Positions 19,181 to 29,485 of a stretch of DNA of 64,000 nucleotides are shown piece after piece. The stretch spans positions 165,051,741-165,115,740 of the forward strand of contig CM041465.1 of the NCBI GenBank assembly GCA_023213395.1, given 5' to 3'. This stretch comes from Cycas panzhihuaensis. Its lineage: Eukaryota; Cycadophyta. Position 1 is the stretch's first letter. Each line of letters opens with the position of its first letter. The notes beneath the pieces were generated by a model. The model ran no database searches. It worked only from the letters and a program-made list of their open reading frames with translations, and was not told the DNA's origin. Both the position numbers and the translations under genes were made by a program.

Positions 19181-20265
19181 ATGAGGACAACAGGTTGTCA
19201 GGAGACTTTTATACCCAGTTTAAAGAAGGACCTTGAAGCATTACCCCCTCCATTTCAAGCAAAAATCAGGCAAGCTGCTTGGGGAGAGTACATATACTGT
19301 AACCCTATGTACTATGACCCAGAAATCATGGATAGTATCTTGACAGAATTGAAGCAGGATATGAGCAAGATTAAGCTAGATGCAGAAATAGTACATTTGA
19401 TAACAGGACTTTCCAATGAAGGGGAAGTACCCGCAGCGACCAAATGCTCCAAAGTGGACTGTGAGTTATGGCTGAAAGAGTTCTGCCAAGAGCACACCCA
19501 ACTGACTTCAGGTGGAATCCGTGTGGCAGATATCAAAGACATCCGATTACAGTGGATAGCCAAAGTTATTAATTCTAGGTTTTTGTCAAAAAGGAAATAC
19601 ACCTACATTCCAGGGGGAATGATGCCAATATTATTGCAGATTCGTGATGGAGAGAAGATGGATTGGTCCGAATTTCTGGCACAAGACATGAGGCAGCAAA
19701 TTCAGGAGATAATGACTCATCCTCTTCGCCACCCTTCACTATTGCTAGCTATCCTATTCTACCAGTGTCCAAATGTACAACTGGTGAAGACAACCACTTC
19801 TTCAAAGGAACCCCTAATTAAGAAATGGGTGGTGAGTTTCAAGATACAACAACAAATCCAGAAGTTAAAAGGAAAGTACAAAAGCATATGAGTAAAGTAC
19901 TTAAATGGTTGCAGCAAACCCCTGGGACACCAATTCCTCATCGGGTTAAGCAAACCATAAGGAAAAATAACAAAAGAAAGAAGAATGATGAAGAATCAGT
20001 AGAGGCAGAGGATGTGGAAGTTCCCTTAGAAGAATGGGAAGACTTTCCAACTGTAATGGAAACGGGGGAGACATCAGTACCACCCCCGACAGATAACAAA
20101 TCCAGCCAAGTCATACAGTTAATTTTGGACATGGAAGAAGGGTATAAGGCGGAAATAGCAGCCCTTCAAGAAAAAATTAAGGAAAAAGATGCCATAATTG
20201 CCACACTAACCCAAATCAATGAGGAAATTTTGACTACAAGACAACGGCAGCAGGAGCAGCCTTGA
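19181..20265 (+). pseudogene. Gypsy-2 extra 3' ORF (conserved protein of unknown function)
   Basis: This protein of about 360 residues is encoded between pol and the 3' LTR, in sense orientation. The N-terminal two thirds looks globular (WGEYIYCNPMYYDPEIMDSI, GGIRVADIKDIRLQWIAKVI, SRFLSKRKYTYIPGGMM). A basic KRKK patch, an acidic patch (WEDFP) and a C-terminal coiled coil (AALQEKIKEKDAIIATLTQI) follow. I see no transmembrane or signal segment, so it is not obviously env-like. Gypsy-6 encodes the same protein at 37219-38308, near-identical over the coiled coil. A single small indel near 19829-19832 shifts the frame. Extra ORFs at this position are known in Tat/Athila lineages, but I cannot assign this one. 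Confidence 0.85.
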
Positions 20266-20350
20266 GATGGGGAGGGGGAAGAATACCCTAAATTTTGAAA
20301 AATTTTGTTGAGCAAGGATGCTCAAACACTTCATGTTGACCGGGGATAGA

Positions 20351-20425
20351 TGTTGGAGAATAATGTGACACGTTGGGCTATGGGCAACCGGAGAGGAGCC
20401 GACTTTCCTTGGACTGTGCAGGTAC
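20351..20425 (+). repeat. Gypsy-2 3' LTR, left fragment
   Basis: TGTTGGAGAATAATGTGACA matches the 5' LTR start. It is preceded by the purine stretch GGGGATAGA and interrupted at GGTAC by Copia-3. Confidence 0.93.
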
Positions 20426-20603
20426 TGTTAGACCAACCCTTAAATGCTCTCATGAGATCATGCCACTTGGCAATATCTGAGTGATTGGTTACATTAGTGG
20501 TTGTAACCAACTCATGACTCTTGTATACTTAAGTAAATTGAATCTCAATAGAAAATCATCTCAATCCTTTCTCAGTTTGTTTCTGATCTACGTTTTTTCA
20601 ACA
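20426..20603 (+). repeat. 5' LTR of Copia-3 (178 bp)
   Basis: It starts TGTTAGACCAACCCTTAAAT and ends TTTTTTCAACA. It differs from the 3' LTR at CTCAATCC/CTCATTCC and CTACG/CTGCG. It is a very short LTR for copia. Confidence 0.95.
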
Positions 20604-20615
20604 TGGTATCAGAGC
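20604..20615 (+). other. Primer-binding site of Copia-3 (initiator Met tRNA)
   Basis: TGGTATCAGAGC directly follows the 5' LTR, a perfect match to the usual copia primer site. Confidence 0.96.
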
Positions 20616-21168
20616 GGGGTGCTCAAACTGACATCTCTTGAGGAGAATTCTTACATCACCAATTCTACCAAGTCTTGAAGGAAGATTTATCAATCAACGT
20701 CATTAATTCTTCATCGTGCAGGCTATGCGAACCTCGCATTTAACGGCGTTTTCAGCGATTAATCGGATCGAGACGAAATTTTGCGAGGAGATAGATCGAG
20801 GCACGCCGAACACATCTCTTCTCGGAGCGAAGCGTTTTGAGGCCATTTTCAAGGCCAAATCAGCCCCTAACCATCCAGCGTTTTGGAGAAACCAGAGCAA
20901 AAATCTCTTCGATTTTCGAAAAATTAGGGTATTTACGGTCCAAATCCTTCTCACCATAAATACGATTGATTTGCATCCAAAATCGAGGGTTTATTTTGAG
21001 ATTTTCCAGTGTTTTTTCTCAAAAATCGAATTTCTACCCTAGCCGTTTTTCCTTCCGAGCCGATTTCTCTCATTTGAAAGCAGTTTGAAAATCGACTTCG
21101 GATCCTCATAGGCGACTTGAATACCTACATTTTGAGGTACACTTCATTTTTGCCGTACATCTAGGGTT
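20616..21168 (+). other. Copia-3 leader, no gene seen
   Basis: About 550 bp of leader between primer site and gag. It includes short open frames that I consider non-coding. Confidence 0.6.
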
Positions 21169-22361
21169 TTGTCACGAAATCCGTCATGCACGGATGGCCC
21201 TAAATCGGACCCTTCAATTCGAAAATCATGTCTTCCTCCATCATTACTCCGTCGAACTCGAAAACTGACCAGTTCAAATTACCATGTGTGGAAAATCAAA
21301 ATGGAGACTATTCTGATAATGAAAGACGCCTGGGAAATTGCTGAGGGAAAGGAAACCCGTCCTCCTGTCGGTGATGACAAATTGAAGAGTTGGATTGAAA
21401 GAAATAACATGGGTAGTCTCACTCTGAAAATGTCTATTTCAGATTCTGTACTTGTCTATATTGAAAAACTGAACCAGGCCTCTGAAATCTAGAAATGTTT
21501 AGAAAATCTATATGGTCAAAAGAATAAAGCAAGGATAATCACACTCAAAGAAGAGTTGTATAAACTCCATATGAAAGAAAACGAAGCAGTGGAAGAATTT
21601 ATGCATAAAATCATCACTGTGAGAAATAATCTTCTCGAGTCTTTGGAGGAATGATATCGAACAAGACCTTGTAGAAATAGTAATGACAAAGGCTGCCCAA
21701 ATCTTTGATACCATTGTTAACACTATCACCGATAGTGATAGGTTAGATAAATTAACTCTTGATGAATTGACAGATGCTATTAAGGCGAGCGAGAGAAACA
21801 AAAGGTACGAAAATACGTGAGCTAGAAGATGCCTTTGCATCCGGGTTAAATCTCGGACAAAGAGGAAGACAACAATTTCGTGCACCTAGCGGTTGTCGAT
21901 TCCGTAGGTCGAGGGCCGGGTCAAATTCCGGAGGCGAGGGCAGCAGAGAAAATAGAGTATGCTACAACTATGGACGAACTGGACACTTCGCCAACAATTG
22001 CAGGATCTTCGACATATGCTGCTACTGCGGACAAAGTGGACACTATCCTTATCAGTGTCCTCAAAGACGAAGTGAAATCTACAAAGGAAAAAGACCTATC
22101 GGCGGATACAGTAAAGAAAAAGATGAAGAAGAAGAAGAAGAAGAAGAAGAGGAGACTGCTTTCATCACAGCATTGGTTACGGGAATGAAAGACAAAGACA
22201 TTTGGTACATAGATTCAGGAGCCTCTAAACACATGACGAGTCGTGAAGACTGGTTCCAAATCATAAATCCATACAATATGGACAAGTCCGTGGAGCTGGG
22301 TGACAAGTACTCCCTTAACATCAAAGGATTGGAACCATTTCAAGAATCTGAATGGAAATGA
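21169..22361 (+). pseudogene. Copia-3 gag, double zinc knuckle and protease
   Basis: The gag block reads LTSSNYHVWKIKMETILIMK, the usual copia gag (UBN2-type) opening. After frame changes come two CCHC-like knuckles, CYNYGRTGHFANNC (one Cys replaced by Tyr) and an intact CYCGQSGHYPYQC. An acidic run coded by GAA repeats follows, then the protease WYIDSGASKHMTSREDW. Gag coats the RNA and protease matures the particle. The frame is interrupted by a stop near 21490 and by shifts before 21774. Confidence 0.88.
22125..22150 (+). repeat. GAA microsatellite coding an acidic run
   Basis: Eight to nine GAA units encode consecutive glutamates between the zinc knuckles and the protease of Copia-3. It is likely to be length-variable. 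Confidence 0.9.
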
Positions 22362-23702
22362 AAGAAAAATTGGTAATGTTCTCTATGTACCAGACCTGAA
22401 GATGAATCTTCTTTCAGTCTCTCAACTGAGCAAAAAAGGGCTGAGGACCATTTTCGATGAAGAAGGGAATTGTCACATTCTGGATATGAAAAAAGACGGG
22501 AAAATTGTTGGAAAAGGGATCAGATGCAATGATCTCTACAAACTCCTGTCAAATCCTGTACTTCCTTGTTTGGAAGAAAAAGCTTGTACTGCTCTTAAAT
22601 CTGATAATAAAGTATGGCATTTAAGGTATGGACATCTTCCAATTGACACACTTAAACAAATGGAAAAGTCAGAAATGGTAAACGGTTTACCTAATATCTC
22701 TTCAGATACATTTGTTTGTAAAGGTTGTCAACTCGGAAAACAGCATAGGTTTCCATTTAAAGAAAGCACTTGGAAATCTAAGTCTAAATTAGATCTGATA
22801 CACACAGATATTTGTGGTCCTATTTCACCATTGTCAATAAACGGATGCAGATATTTCCTAACTTTCATTGATGATTTCACTCGAAAAGTTTGGGTATATT
22901 TCATACATAATAAGTCTGAGGTCTTTGAAACATTTAAAGAATTTAAGGCAAAAGTTGAGCTAGAATCAGGAATGAAAATCAAGTGTATCAGGTCAGATGG
23001 AGGAGGAGAATATATGTCGAACGAGTTTCTAAATTCATCAGAATACAGAGGAATTAAGTAGACAAATAACAACTCCCTATACTCCTCGACCAAATGGAGT
23101 AGGCGAAAGAAAGAATAGGACCTTGATGGAGATGGCTCAAGCATGATGTATGGAACAAAGATATCAAAGACGTCTTTGGTATAAGCGATCGGCCTGACAT
23201 GCTACTTAATAAATGTAAGTCCAACCAGATCTTCAAGAACGTCACTCCAGAGGAAGCTTGGACAGGTTTGAAACCCGATGTAAGTTTCCTCAAGGTTTTT
23301 GGTAGTCAAGCATTTGTGCATATTCCAGATAAAAAGAGGTCAAAATTAGATGCAAAAAGCATAGAATGTGTTTTGATAGGATATAGTAAAAATTCAAAGG
23401 CATATAAGTGCATAGATCCTAGAACAAATAGAATCTATGTGAGTAGAGACGTCGTGTTTAATGAAGATACCTCAGAAGAGTCCTCACAAATCAAAATAAT
23501 AGAAAGTGAAAAGGAATTGGGAACTACCTGGACACGTAATAGTGCGGGAAGGCGAGGAAGAAGATCACCAGAATTACTTGGAAAATCAAGAAAGCTGGAG
23601 AGGAAAACGGGTGGAAGAAGGACAAGTCGATTCGTCATCAACAATGTCGTGAGACAACATCGAAGGGTCATCATCACCAATCGATCGGGAGATATTCCAT
23701 AG
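22300..23702 (+). pseudogene. Copia-3 integrase
   Basis: GAG-pre-integrase is seen as VWHLRYGHLPIDTLKQM with CKGCQLGKQHRFPF (HHCC site). The DDE core follows: HTDICGPISPLSINGCRYF, TFIDDFTRKVWVYF, CIRSDGGGEYMSNEF. A stop after the second acidic residue and a shift separate it from the C-terminal part (TPEEAWTGLKPDVSFLKVFG, RSKLDAKSIECVLIGYSKNS). Integrase joins the cDNA to host DNA. Confidence 0.9.
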
Positions 23703-25252
23703 AAGCAAAAAAAGTCGAAATGGTATATCAAAGCTGAAGAGGGAAATATATTAGAACAAAAACTCGAGGGCAAAGGTCAAGAGCTCTCCTAAGCAAGGTT
23801 GAACCACGAATTTTGACGAAGCAAAAGATCATCCGTAATGGAGAGAAGCAATGGACAATGAAATAAACTCAATCAAGAAAAATCAAAGCGTGGGAATTAG
23901 TAGAACTACACGCTAATAAATCTACAGAACCGCAAATGGGTTTACAAAACAAAAAAAGGAGTTGATGGCCAAATTGAAAAATACAAAGCAAGGTTAGTTG
24001 CAAAAGGATATACTCAAAGCTGCGGTATAGATTATGATGAGACTTTTTCTCCAAGAGCAAAGATGAACACGATGGGGACAAGAATAGCCTTAGTCTGCTA
24101 CCCAAGGTTGGGGAATCTCTCAGATGGACGTAAAAAGTGCCTTCCTAAACGGTGAACTGGAAGAAGAGGTTTATATGCAACAACCAGATGGATACACAGA
24201 ACAGGGAAAAGAAAATCTAGTCTGCAAATTGAAAAAGGCCTTGTATGGTCTAAAACAAGCACTGCGTGCCTGGTATGCAAAACTATATCACTTTCTTGAA
24301 GAAAATAAGTTCATTCGGTGTAACTCGATTCCAACAGACATAAGGAAAACAAACAACAAGATAACAATAATTGTTGTTTATGTGGATGATATGTCACTTC
24401 GGGAATGATGTAGAAGGAATCAAGTGGATCAAAAGTCAACTTCAAAGAAAGTTTGAAATGATGATTTAGGTTCACTAAATTATTACTTGGGACTGAAATA
24501 GTTCAACATCAAAACTATGTAACTTTGTCCCAAAGTAACTACATCAAAAGTCTACTTGTTCGATTTCAGATGGAAAAGCGCAATCCATGCACCACTCCCA
24601 TGGAGACAAATTGCAATCTAACAAGAGACAATATGGAAAAAGATGCCGATGCTACTCAGACAGCAAATGATTGGAAGTCCGATCTACCCGACAGACCACT
24701 GGACCCGACATATCCTACTCAAGAGGACTAATATCAAGGTATATGCGTAATCCAAAGTTAAGACACCGGCAAGCAAAGAAAAAGAATTCGAGATATCTCA
24801 AAGGAACAATGATCTCAAGTTAGTTTATTCAAAGGGGCATCCAATCAAAATCACGGGATCTTGCAATTCGGTAGGCGGCGACAAAGAACAAAGGAAATCA
24901 ACAAGTGGTTTTGTTTTTCTTGGGAGATTCAAGAATCTCATGGTGCAAAAAACAAGCCACGGTGGCACTCTCCTCTGAGCGAGAATACAAAGCGACCACA
25001 TCAAGAACTCGTGAAGCCATCCGTTAAGACAACTCTTGCTTGATTTAAATCAACAACAGAAAGAAGCAACTTCTTTAAAGTGTGACAATCAAAGTGTCAT
25101 CAAGCTGACCAAAAATCCAATTCTGCATGCAAGAACAAAACATATTGAAGTTCATCATCACTTTATAAGAGAAAAAGTACAGAACAAAGAAATAGCTTTG
25201 GAATACTGTCCGACATCTGAACAAGTTGCACCTTGACAAAACCTCTTGGGAG
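23703..25252 (+). pseudogene. Copia-3 reverse transcriptase and RNase H
   Basis: RT pieces are KKGVDGQIEKYKARLVAKGY, MDVKSAFLNGELEEEVYM, YGLKQALRAWYAKLYHFLEE and the catalytic VVYVDDM, followed by LSQSNYIKSLLVRFQMEK. RNase H ends with CDNQSVIKLTKNPILHART and HIEVHHHFIREK. At least six one- or two-base indels break the frame between 23700 and 25036. Both catalytic regions remain recognisable. Confidence 0.9.
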
Positions 25253-25344
25253 AGAAAGACTCAGATATTTGAGAGACAAGATTGGACTTATAGAGATAAA
25301 ACATTAAGAGGGGGTGTTAAGATATAATGTTTTATCTTGGACAG

Positions 25345-25356
25345 AAAAGGGGGTCA
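25345..25356 (+). other. Polypurine tract of Copia-3
   Basis: AAAAGGGGGTCA lies directly before the 3' LTR TGTTAG. Confidence 0.88.
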
Positions 25357-25534
25357 TGTTAGACCAACCCTTAAATGCTCTCATGAGATCATGCCACTTG
25401 GCAATATCTGAGTGATTGGTTACATTAGTGGTTGTAACCAACTCATGACTCTTGTATACTTAAGTAAATTGAATCTCAATAGAAAATCATCTCATTCCTT
25501 TCTCAGTTTGTTTCTGATCTGCGTTTTTTCAACA
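25357..25534 (+). repeat. 3' LTR of Copia-3 (178 bp)
   Basis: It is 176 of 178 identical to the 5' LTR by hand comparison and is followed by the GGTAC target duplication. Confidence 0.95.
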
Positions 25535-25539
25535 GGTAC

Positions 25540-26300
25540 GGACCGTACGGAAGTATGTATGCAATGAAAAATGGAGAATCCAGCATTCTAGGTACGTATG
25601 ACAGGTGCATACCTGGTAAGGTACACAACACAGATACGTACCTCCGGGCAGAACACAAGCGAACAAGATCGGTACGCATGGAAAGACCGGGCGAAGGGAG
25701 CACGAGTGACGTCGGGGCGTACGTACGGACGTATGGACGAGTTAAGACAACGATTAAGGAATTTAACCAATGGTTAGGAAGAGGTACGCATGATGGAAAA
25801 GGTACGGTTATGACAGACAGTCATAACCCTTCAACGAAAAGACACCAAGGAGCGTATTTATGTGACTTCCTAAGGGCCATTCGGTTAGGATGAGAGCCAA
25901 GTATACCAGTACGCATTGGTACGGAGACCAATACGCATGACAGCAACCTGAAGCTGTGTATTGTGATGGGTACCTCCTGGGTACGCATGTGACAGATTCA
26001 TTGTATAAGGTTGGAATGCAGAGGGAATGCATTCCAGCACCTTGTGTAAAAGAAATATTACTTAATGAAATAAGAAGTTACGTGGAAAACTGTGTATTCT
26101 CTGTGTTGCAAGGAATGAATGTGGAATATGTGCTGATTTCTGTACTGTTGTGTGCCGTTGTGATATAAGTATGTGGAAACATTAATAATCTGTGGAATAT
26201 ATGTGGATAATGATGTTGACTGTATCCTAACTAGACTATAACCCATGTAACCTTACCAAGTGTACCATTCCCATAAGCGCAGCGGGAACCCTAGTCAACA
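25540..26300 (+). repeat. Gypsy-2 3' LTR, right fragment
   Basis: The LTR resumes exactly after the second GGTAC, with GGACCGTACGGAAGTATG matching the 5' LTR. It ends CCCTAGTCAACA. Joined to the left fragment, it gives about 836 bp. Confidence 0.93.
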
Positions 26301-26736
26301 ATTTGTTGGGGTTACAAATGCTCTTTCTACCTTGTTCAAGGATCTACATCTACCATATGCCTCAGAACAACATAATTTAGCAGTTGAACCCAACTTTATG
26401 GAAGGTAATGAGAAAGTCCAACAAAACACGCAAAAGGGTGGAAATTGAGAAAAAACCTAAGCAACCAACTGATAATGATTAGCTAAGCACTCAAAGCCCT
26501 TTGGTTACATCATGGAAAAAAAACTATCATGAGCTGGGTCAAGAAAAACACATACAAAACAATTGACCACAACATCCCTCTTAACGACCACAACAGAAGG
26601 AATTTGGGAGAAGAAGCAAGAGTCAAGACAAATACTGATGATGTGTGGATTTCTGTAAAACCTTGAGCATGATACCAAGACAATAACTATGGAGAACGAT
26701 CATGAAGGGGGTGGGAATCACAATTGGGAGGAAAAT
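26301..26736. other. Host DNA between Gypsy-2 and Gypsy-3, no gene recognised
   Basis: 436 bp with no motif I can identify. It may be intron of the IBR3-like gene or an older unrecognised repeat. Confidence 0.45.
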
Positions 26737-26983
26737 TGTTACGGACCTAATCTTGTAACCAATAAACATAGAGAAATAGAAAGAGAAAATGATAGAAAAG
26801 AAGACAGAGAAGGGATAAAGTTTCAAAGAACATTCCTTAACATAAAATTACATATACTCGGTGATGATCCCACTTATACATTACATACATATATATAGAG
26901 CTATTAAGGCTGCCCATCTCTTGGACTTATGCATGTGGGATAATTACAATAAGAGTAACCTCATATGGTGGAGGATCATAACA
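26737..26983 (-). repeat. 3' LTR of Gypsy-3 (247 bp)
   Basis: The pair is recognised by near-identity over the full length with 28034-28277, including GCTATTAAGGCTGCCCATCT. Confidence 0.93.
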
Positions 26984-27440
26984 TGCCCTCCCCTTTAAAA
27001 TGCTCCACCCTTAAAGCATTCTGATACAATGATACATGTGACCACCTCCTCTTACTATTGTCCAATCAATAGCTCTTACAAAGGTCGTCAGAAAGGCTTC
27101 ACATGGAATGGGGATCTATCCATCCCAAGTCATTTTTGATACACCCTAGATGCCCTCTGATATGCCCTGGATATCTGTAATGTTGAAAACTTAAGCTCAA
27201 GTGTTGTGCTTGCCTGGTGTTTGTAGTTGATGAGGGCTTTGCCTAATAAGTTTTGTTGTGATGGGCCTCTTGATAATGTGGATGCCAATATGGTTCCACT
27301 TTAGTTTGTCTTTCAACCATTGGTAATGCCTTTTCTTCCTTGTCCTTGGGTACAATTGATGGTGTGGGGTGGCAATCAGCTTCTGCTACTTGCTCATGAC
27401 ATTCATTTTCTCCCTCATCATCTTTCTTTTCTTCTTGACT

Positions 27441-27770
27441 TTATGGAGTGGGGAGAATTCCTTGCTCCATCCTACGATTATACTTCTCAAGTATTTGACG
27501 AGCTTCTTTTCTGTCTTGCTCAAAGTTTTGCATCTTTTTCCACCAAGAAATATTATATTTTGTATGGATAGTTGTTATTAACCAACAAAATGTATTAAAT
27601 GGACCAGTTGTGCTATACCAATCCTTAAACCAAAGGTAAGCCTCTCCTTGTAGATACGATGAGGTTACTTTAGTCATCTCTTTATTTCTGTGGTAGTTAT
27701 CATCAAGTGATTCTAAATATGCATGCATATTTGTAAATCCAAACATCTGCAAAAAGAGTCCCATCTGCAT
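27441..27770 (-). pseudogene. Gypsy-3 gag fragment
   Basis: This 109-codon open fragment resembles the middle of a gypsy gag domain: YLQGEAYLWFKDWYSTTGPF, then TTIHTKYNISWWKKMQNF. The pattern of an aromatic block, then WF, then a KY or F run is that of Retrotrans_gag. It lacks the gag N-terminus and any zinc knuckle. It is too short to work. Confidence 0.75.
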
Positions 27771-28033
27771 TAAAAATGCGCAGTATGGGTCTTTCTATAA
27801 CCATGATAATATGGATGTAAGAGAGATTAGAGGGTGTCTATAGCCAATTATCCCCCAATTTTGATACAAAAATAAATATTAGGCCACAAGAGCAATGGTT
27901 TTGTGACTAAAATCCGGACGACTAAGAAAAGTACAATATGAAACCCTTAAATTCAAAAAATTTATCTCTGAAAAAAAATATAGCTCAAAATACATAAAAT
28001 ATGGATTAAAATGACAACCTATGAAATACCAAT

Positions 28034-28277
28034 TGTTACAGACCTAATCTTGTAACCAATAAACATAGAGAAATAGAAAAAGAAAATGATAGAAAAGAAA
28101 ACAAACAAGAGGTAAACTTCCAAAGAACATTCCTTAACATAAGATTACAAATAGTCAATGATGACCCCACTTATACATTACATACATATATACAGGGCTA
28201 TTAAGGCTGCCCATCTCTTGGACTTATGCATGTGGGATAATTACAATAAGAGTAACCTCATATGGAGGATCATAACA
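28034..28277 (-). repeat. 5' LTR of Gypsy-3 (244 bp)
   Basis: Partner of 26737-26983. The slight length difference comes from small indels. Confidence 0.93.
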
Positions 28278-28657
28278 AAAACACCAAGATATGTTATAGC
28301 CAAAGTGGTAAAGAGCAGAACTGCTGCGATGGGTTTGCAAAGATATGAAGCAAGCTACAAATTAGGTTTCAATTGATATACCCCAAAGAAGAAAATGTAG
28401 ATTAATGTTGTGAACATCACATGATTGGGTGTTATAGTCCAAAAGGATTTTTGTTGTAAGAGAGGGTTGACCAAAAGCTACACATGGGGCTAGTTCAATA
28501 GCATAGCCAAAGATATAGACCTTAGAGACCTCTCAAACTTAGGCTAGAATGGCCTTAGTCTTTGAAAGGTTAATGGAAGTCCAATATTCTAATCCCAACA
28601 ATAACTTCCAAGGAAGTTGAAAAAAGAAATTATCTGAGTGCATAATTAAGGCATAAT
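28278..28657. other. Host DNA between Gypsy-3 and Gypsy-4, no gene recognised
   Basis: 380 bp with scattered stops in the frames I read and no motif I can identify. Confidence 0.45.
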
Positions 28658-29031
28658 TGTTATAACTACTACAAACCTAACACGAAGTTAGCTCCAAATA
28701 GGCATGCAATGCAAAGTCAGTTTGAAGATGTGAAGATGGTTTTAAGAGAGAGAATAAGAAGTCAATTTTTTAGGGAGAGAATAAATAGGCTGCAGCCTAT
28801 CCCTATAAATAAGGGAGCCCTAATCATTTGTTATCGTCTTACAAGCATTATTTGTCTTTTTCGAACAATGGCCTAAAACCATTGTGGCACTACAGTGCCT
28901 TGGAAGTATCCCCTCGCCTTGAAGAGGGCTACTATTTTGAGATTCCATTTGACATTTTGTATTTTGTGAGTATTATTCTATTGTAATTATAATATTTCTG
29001 ATCTATGATTGAATTTTTGTCATTAAATCCT
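28658..29031 (+). repeat. Gypsy-4 5' LTR, main part
   Basis: It starts TGTTATAACTACTACAAACC. CTATAAATA at 28803-28811 is a likely TATA box, and the 3' LTR has the same motif at 55080-55088. It is interrupted by GagLTR-1 at ATCCT. Confidence 0.85.
28803..28811 (+). promoter_or_regulatory. TATA-like box in Gypsy-4 5' LTR
   Basis: CTATAAATA sits in a GC-richer context (CCCTATAAATAAGGGAGCCC) and is conserved in the 3' LTR. Its promoter role is inferred. Confidence 0.55.
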
Positions 29032-29437
29032 TGTTGAAATATGCAATGGAAATCATTCAAGATCATTCAATATTCAAGAACAATAGAACAATGAACATAA
29101 TATGATAGCGCTAACTCATAATGAAAGAGATTACATCACAATGTCTCCACAACCACAATAATATCATAATGGACTCCATCTTGACTCTATGTGATCTACT
29201 CTACCTCAACCACTTATTTATAGATCATAAGTGCAAGAGAGTAGTAAGACTCGTTTTACATGTGGGACAAATGACCTTCAATACAACCAATGACATATCA
29301 CCTACTAAATGACAAATGACCTAATGACCACTTACATGCACAAGTATGCATTACATTAACATTATAATATTGACTCCTAGATATGACATTCACCTAAATA
29401 CTTTATACACTTACGCACTAAACATTATCTTCTAACA
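29032..29437 (-). repeat. 3' LTR of GagLTR-1 (406 bp)
   Basis: The minus-strand start is TGTTAGAAGATAATG and the end ATTTCAACA. A TATA-like CTATAAATA (minus) lies at 29215-29223, and the partner LTR has it at 33100-33108. The adjacent minus-strand ATTAAGGGGAGGTG is the purine tract. Confidence 0.93.
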
Positions 29438-29485
29438 CCTCTAACACCTCCCCTTAATGTTTAATGTCAAGACAACAAAATTGAA

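Larger units (their letters stand above)
20426..25534 (+). mobile_element. Copia-3: young Ty1/copia element inside the Gypsy-2 LTR
   Basis: The element is 5109 bp with 178-bp LTRs differing at only two positions, a perfect GGTAC target duplication (20421-20425 and 25535-25539), an iMet primer site at 20604 and purine tract AAAAGGGGGTCA before the 3' LTR. The domain order gag, protease, integrase, RT, RNase H is Ty1/copia. It is the youngest insertion visible by LTR identity. Its coding region is nevertheless broken by many small indels. Confidence 0.95.
13684..26300 (+). mobile_element. Gypsy-2: Ty3/gypsy element with deleted pol and an extra 3' ORF, carrying Copia-3
   Basis: The LTRs lie at 13684-14512 (829 bp) and at 20351-20425 plus 25540-26300. 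The flanks are ATTTA and ATTTG, a target duplication with one change. The internal order is primer site, gag with zinc knuckles, protease, proline-rich stretch, integrase GPY/F tail, GTAC-rich array, extra ORF, 3' LTR. RT, RNase H and the integrase core are absent, so it must have depended on a relative such as Gypsy-6 for movement. Without Copia-3 it is about 7.5 kb. Confidence 0.92.
26737..28277 (-). mobile_element. Gypsy-3: 1.5-kb gypsy deletion derivative
   Basis: LTRs of 247 and 244 bp (26737-26983 and 28034-28277) start TGTTATGATCC and end CCGTAACA or CTGTAACA on the minus strand. Minus-strand AAAGGGGAGGGCA at the left LTR is the purine tract, and ATTGGTAT at the right LTR is a decayed Met-type primer site. 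The flanks AAAAT and AAAAC are a target duplication with one change. Only about 1 kb lies between the LTRs, so all of pol is missing. Confidence 0.88.

Noticed and set aside
19181-20265. Extra ORF as an envelope gene
   Set aside because: No signal peptide, hydrophobic transmembrane span or glycosylation-rich ectodomain is visible. The C-terminus is a charged coiled coil.
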